This document shows positions 61,438 to 64,000 of a stretch of 64,000 nt of DNA, one piece after another. Position 1 is the stretch's first letter; each line of letters starts with the position of its first letter. The stretch is from Frankia umida. Its GTDB lineage: Bacteria > Actinomycetota > Actinomycetes > Frankiales > Frankiaceae. The notes under the pieces are model-generated. The model had not been told where the DNA came from. It made no database searches and saw only the letters and a program-made list of their open reading frames with translations. A program made the position numbers and the translations under genes. The DNA lies in contig NZ_JALKFT010000006.1 of the NCBI RefSeq assembly GCF_023242945.1, forward strand, positions 224,284 through 288,283, written 5' to 3'.

Positions 61438-62619
61438 GTGGGCGTGCACGCCTTGAGGATCTTCGGATGGTCCTTTGCAATAACCGCGCTGGGGGTGGCT
61501 GCGGCCGGGGTGCTCGGCGGGCCCCGGGACGCGGCCATCGTGGCCATCCTCGCGATCCTGGAGATCAGCCTCTCCTTCGACAACGCGGTGATCAACGCCA
61601 CGATCCTGCGCCGGATGAGCGAGTGGTGGCAGAAGATCTTCCTGACGCTCGGCGTGCTCATCGCCGTGTTCGGCATGCGGCTGATCTTCCCGATCGTGAT
61701 CGTGGCACTGACCGCGCATCTGAGCCCGGTCGACGTGTTCGACCTGGCTCTCAACGACAGCGCGCAGTACGCGGAGAAGCTCGGGGACGCGCATCCGGCG
61801 ATCGCCGCGTTCGGCGGGATCTTCCTGTTCATGATCTTTCTGGACTTCCTGTTCGATCCCGAGCGGGAGATCCAGTGGATCAGGAAGCTGGAGGAGCCGC
61901 TGCGTCGGGCCGGCCAGCTGGACGTGATCCCGATCGTGGTCGCACTCGTGGCCCTGCTCGTCGTCGGTGAGGCCTTCTCCGGCGACCACACCCAGCAGGT
62001 GCTCACCTCGGGCGTCGCGGGTCTGGCCACCTACCTGGCGGTGCGTGGTCTCGGGGAGTTCTTCGAGGCGCAGGGGATCGGCGACGAGGACGACGGTGCT
62101 GACGACGACAGCGCCGTGGGCGGCGCAGTGGCGGCCGGGGACACGGCCGCACCCGCCCGTTCCGGTGGGACGCCCAAGCTGGTGCTCGCCACCGGCCGGG
62201 CCGCCGCCTTCCTGTTCCTCTACCTGGAGGTCATCGACGCCTCGTTCTCCTTCGACGGGGTCGTCGGCGCGTTCGCGATCTCCCAGAACATCTTCGTCAT
62301 CGCCGCCGGTCTCGGCATCGGTGCCATGTACATCCGGTCACTGACGGTGTACCTGGTCCGGCGCGGCACCCTGTCCGAGTACATCTATCTCGAGCACGGT
62401 GCGCACTACGCGATCGGCGCGCTGGCGATCATTCTGGCCATCTCGATCGAGACCGAGGTGCCGGAGATCATCACCGGCCTGGTCGGCGTCGCCTTCATCG
62501 GCCTGGCGCTGGTGTCCTCCATCCGACACCGCCGCAAGGAGGCCGCGGCCGGGGGTGACAACGCCGGGCAGGACGACGAACCCGACACATCCCGCGAGCC
62601 GGCCCCGGCCCCGCTGTAA
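61438..62619 (+). CDS. DUF475 (TerC-related) integral membrane protein
   Basis: 393 residues from GTG 61438 (AAAGG five bases upstream; GTG 61432 and 61444 are alternatives). About nine membrane helices. The DUF475/TerC signature is LEISLSFDNAVINATILRRM, with a second inverted copy LEVIDASFSFDGVVGAFAIS; the Asp residues in these twin motifs lie in the membrane and probably bind a metal ion, as in TerC-type Mn2+ exporters. A soluble Asp/Gly-rich loop (DEDDGADDDSAVGG) separates the halves. The tail is hydrophilic. TerC proteins interact with TerD-type proteins at the membrane, which fits the flanking genes. Confidence 0.9.
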   Translation: MGVHALRIFGWSFAITALGVAAAGVLGGPRDAAIVAILAILEISLSFDNAVINATILRRMSEWWQKIFLTLGVLIAVFGMRLIFPIVIVALTAHLSPVDVFDLALNDSAQYAEKLGDAHPAIAAFGGIFLFMIFLDFLFDPEREIQWIRKLEEPLRRAGQLDVIPIVVALVALLVVGEAFSGDHTQQVLTSGVAGLATYLAVRGLGEFFEAQGIGDEDDGADDDSAVGGAVAAGDTAAPARSGGTPKLVLATGRAAAFLFLYLEVIDASFSFDGVVGAFAISQNIFVIAAGLGIGAMYIRSLTVYLVRRGTLSEYIYLEHGAHYAIGALAIILAISIETEVPEIITGLVGVAFIGLALVSSIRHRRKEAAAGGDNAGQDDEPDTSREPAPAPL

Positions 62620-62849
62620 CCGCACTTCCCGCACTTCCTGTAACACCTGGGCACACAGCGTTGTCGCACGGCCCGCTTGACCGCGCTGCTTCTGGGACGG
62701 CCCTGTCCGTGGGACGACGGACAGGGTCTGGAGCAGTACGCAACGGATGTGACATCGTCGGGAGCATCCAGTGATCTGACTGACATCCGGTATCCGCGCA
62801 GGCGCCCGGCGACCGCGCAGGTACCCGGCGACCGCGAGGGAGCGGATCC

Positions 62850-63527
62850 ATGGGCATTGACTACTCGAAGCGTCCGGCCGCGCCACCGGCCGGCTCCGGC
62901 CCGGTGTCGTTGAGCAAGGTGACGCTGACCAAATCCACCCCGACCGTCTCGCTGAGCAAGCAGGGCGGCGGCGGTCGACTGCACGTGAACCTGAACTGGA
63001 ACCAGAACCCCGCGTCCGGCGCCCCCAAGGGTGGCTTCCTCAAGCGTGTCCTCGGCGCCGGCTCCAGCGGCATCGACCTCGACCTGGCCGCGCTGTTCGA
63101 GCTCTCCGACGGCCGCTCCGGCGTCGTGCAGGCGCTCGGCAACGCGTTCGGCTCGTTCGACGCGGCGCCGTTTCTCAACCTCGACGCGGACGACCGGACC
63201 GGTGCCGCGGCCGGCGGGGAGAACCTCTACGTCAACCTCAACCAGATCGCCCAGATCCGTCGGGTGCTCGTCTTCGCCTTCATCTACGAGGGTGTGGCGT
63301 CCTTCGACCAGGCCGACGCCGTGGTCACCCTGACCCCCGCGCAGGGGGCCCCGATCGAGGTACGGCTGGACGAGCAGGCGGGCGGGTCCCGGATGTGCGC
63401 GATCGCGCTGTTGACGAATACTGGCAACGACTTCAGCGTCAGCCGCGAGGTCCGGTATGTCAGCGGGCACCGTGAGCTCGACAAGGCATACGCATGGGGT
63501 CTGAACTGGACCGCCGGCAGTAAGTAG
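62850..63527 (+). CDS. TerD-like protein, longer paralogue
   Basis: 225 residues from ATG 62850, behind GCGAGGGAGCGG. The N-terminus carries two SLSK-type strands (VSLSKVTLTKSTPTVSLSKQ). The TerD-like body follows: LHVNLNWNQNP, SSGIDLDLAALFELSDGRSG, PFLNLDADDRTGAAAGGENL, IRRVLVFAFIYEGVASFDQA. Acidic loops like those of TerD are partly kept. It resembles tellurium-resistance proteins of the wider TerD/TerA group rather than classic TerD. It lies 230 bp after the DUF475 gene on the same strand. Confidence 0.88.
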   Translation: MGIDYSKRPAAPPAGSGPVSLSKVTLTKSTPTVSLSKQGGGGRLHVNLNWNQNPASGAPKGGFLKRVLGAGSSGIDLDLAALFELSDGRSGVVQALGNAFGSFDAAPFLNLDADDRTGAAAGGENLYVNLNQIAQIRRVLVFAFIYEGVASFDQADAVVTLTPAQGAPIEVRLDEQAGGSRMCAIALLTNTGNDFSVSREVRYVSGHRELDKAYAWGLNWTAGSK

Positions 63528-63546
63528 GACACGCCGGTACCTCGCG

Positions 63547-64000
63547 ATGACCCCCCCGGTCCCGCCGCCCGGCGGCGAGGAGGATCGTTTTCCGATGTTC
63601 CAGCCACGCCGCGACCCCGCCCCACGAACCGAGCGGACGAGCTGGTTTCCCACCGCGTCGGCGCGCCACGGGTCGTCGCAGGAGCGTGACGACCCTGTCG
63701 CGTATCCGGACTCCCACGGCGCCGACCCGCGCGAGGCCGACCCCGGCGGGACCGACCCACGCGACGCCGGGTCGGAGGGGGCCGACCCACGCGAGCCGCG
63801 CGACGTACGTGACGCCGACCCGCGTGCCGGGGAGGTGGCGGGTCCCGGCGCGTCCGTGGACCCGCTCGACGTCCGTCCACGGCACGCGGATCCGCGGGTG
63901 TCCGCGGGCTTCGCGTCCGGTCCCTACCGGCCGGCGCCGGGGGGGCGGGCCCCCCGCCGGGGCGGGGGCGCCGCGGCGGGGGGCCCCCCCCCCGCGGCCC
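63547..64000 (+). CDS. Start of a low-complexity protein, cut by the window edge
   Basis: From ATG 63547 (or in-frame ATG 63595, with AGGAGG upstream) one frame stays open to the end. It is rich in Asp, Pro, Arg and Gly, with repeated ADPRE / TDPRD / ADPRA units around 63715-63835. No domain is recognisable in the visible 150 codons; the folded part, if any, would lie outside the window. A position after the ter genes hints at the same operon. The last 70 bases are suspicious (listed separately), so the frame there may be unreliable. Confidence 0.45.
   Translation, partial: MTPPVPPPGGEEDRFPMFQPRRDPAPRTERTSWFPTASARHGSSQERDDPVAYPDSHGADPREADPGGTDPRDAGSEGADPREPRDVRDADPRAGEVAGPGASVDPLDVRPRHADPRVSAGFASGPYRPAPGGRAPRRGGGAAAGGPPPAA
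63930..64000. other. Almost pure G/C tail, likely low-quality contig end
   Basis: From about 63930 the sequence contains only G and C, in long homopolymer runs (up to ten C). Nothing else in the window looks like this; it is best explained by poor sequence at a contig end. Confidence 0.55.

Overview
The window is about 72% G+C, with many GTG starts, 1-4 bp gene overlaps and leaderless -10 boxes. It is chromosomal DNA of a high-GC actinobacterium, most like Frankia or a close relative; this is inferred from composition and gene content, not a database match. The backbone (argS, lysA, hom, thrC, thrB, rho, rpmE, prfA, prmC, sua5, wecA, atpI, atpBEFHAGDC, cobalamin adenosyltransferase, murA, nucS, thiolase, thioredoxin, glgB, glgE) keeps the order I recall for Mycobacterium tuberculosis Rv1292 to Rv1327c, so it is an old core segment with lineage-specific inserts.

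Layout. 1-3981 (minus): a moxR / DUF58 / transglutaminase-like membrane protein operon, cut by the left edge. 3982-5854: gene-poor, with a small Cys-rich protein gene, an EAL-domain relic, a G-quadruplex motif, a hairpin and tRNA-Arg(CCG). 5929-12978: a stand-alone receiver, argS and the tightly packed lysA-hom-thrC-thrB operon for aspartate-family amino acids. 13452-19054: rho, rpmE, prfA, prmC and the threonylcarbamoyl-AMP synthase. 19275-21740: glyA and wecA. 21737-30556: the complete F1Fo ATP synthase operon, with an epsilon subunit that lacks its C-terminal helices. 30816-33369: cobalamin adenosyltransferase, murA (Cys-to-Asp type) and a DUF2007-like protein.

34588-47802 is the metabolic centre. 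MeaA-type ethylmalonyl-CoA mutase, a duplicated 3-hydroxyacyl-CoA dehydrogenase, crotonyl-CoA carboxylase/reductase, acetyl-CoA acetyltransferase and the MeaB chaperone GTPase are loosely clustered, and the adenosylcobalamin-making enzyme lies just upstream. Together they give most of the ethylmalonyl-CoA pathway for acetyl-CoA assimilation. Between them lie an HD hydrolase, nucS (mismatch endonuclease), DUF1232 and zinc-knuckle proteins, a DivIVA-like coiled coil and an ECF sigma / membrane anti-sigma pair. 47885-51467: a hybrid histidine kinase with a Tyr-Gly-Ser low-complexity linker, a thiamine-binding-like protein and a thioredoxin-TPR protein. 51686-60015 (minus): glgE-treS-pep2-glgB, the complete GlgE route from trehalose to alpha-glucan. 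60654-63527: a TerD / DUF475 / TerD-like stress cluster. The window ends in a partial low-complexity gene and a pure G/C tail that looks like a contig end.

No insertion sequence, prophage, CRISPR array or rRNA was seen. The most notable points are the missing HIGH signature in ArgS, the one-domain ATP synthase epsilon subunit, the active-site-less transglutaminase domain, the kinase with a prion-like linker and pseudo-receiver, a possible membrane-anchor extension behind the treS stop codon, and the ethylmalonyl-CoA gene set placed inside a conserved backbone.
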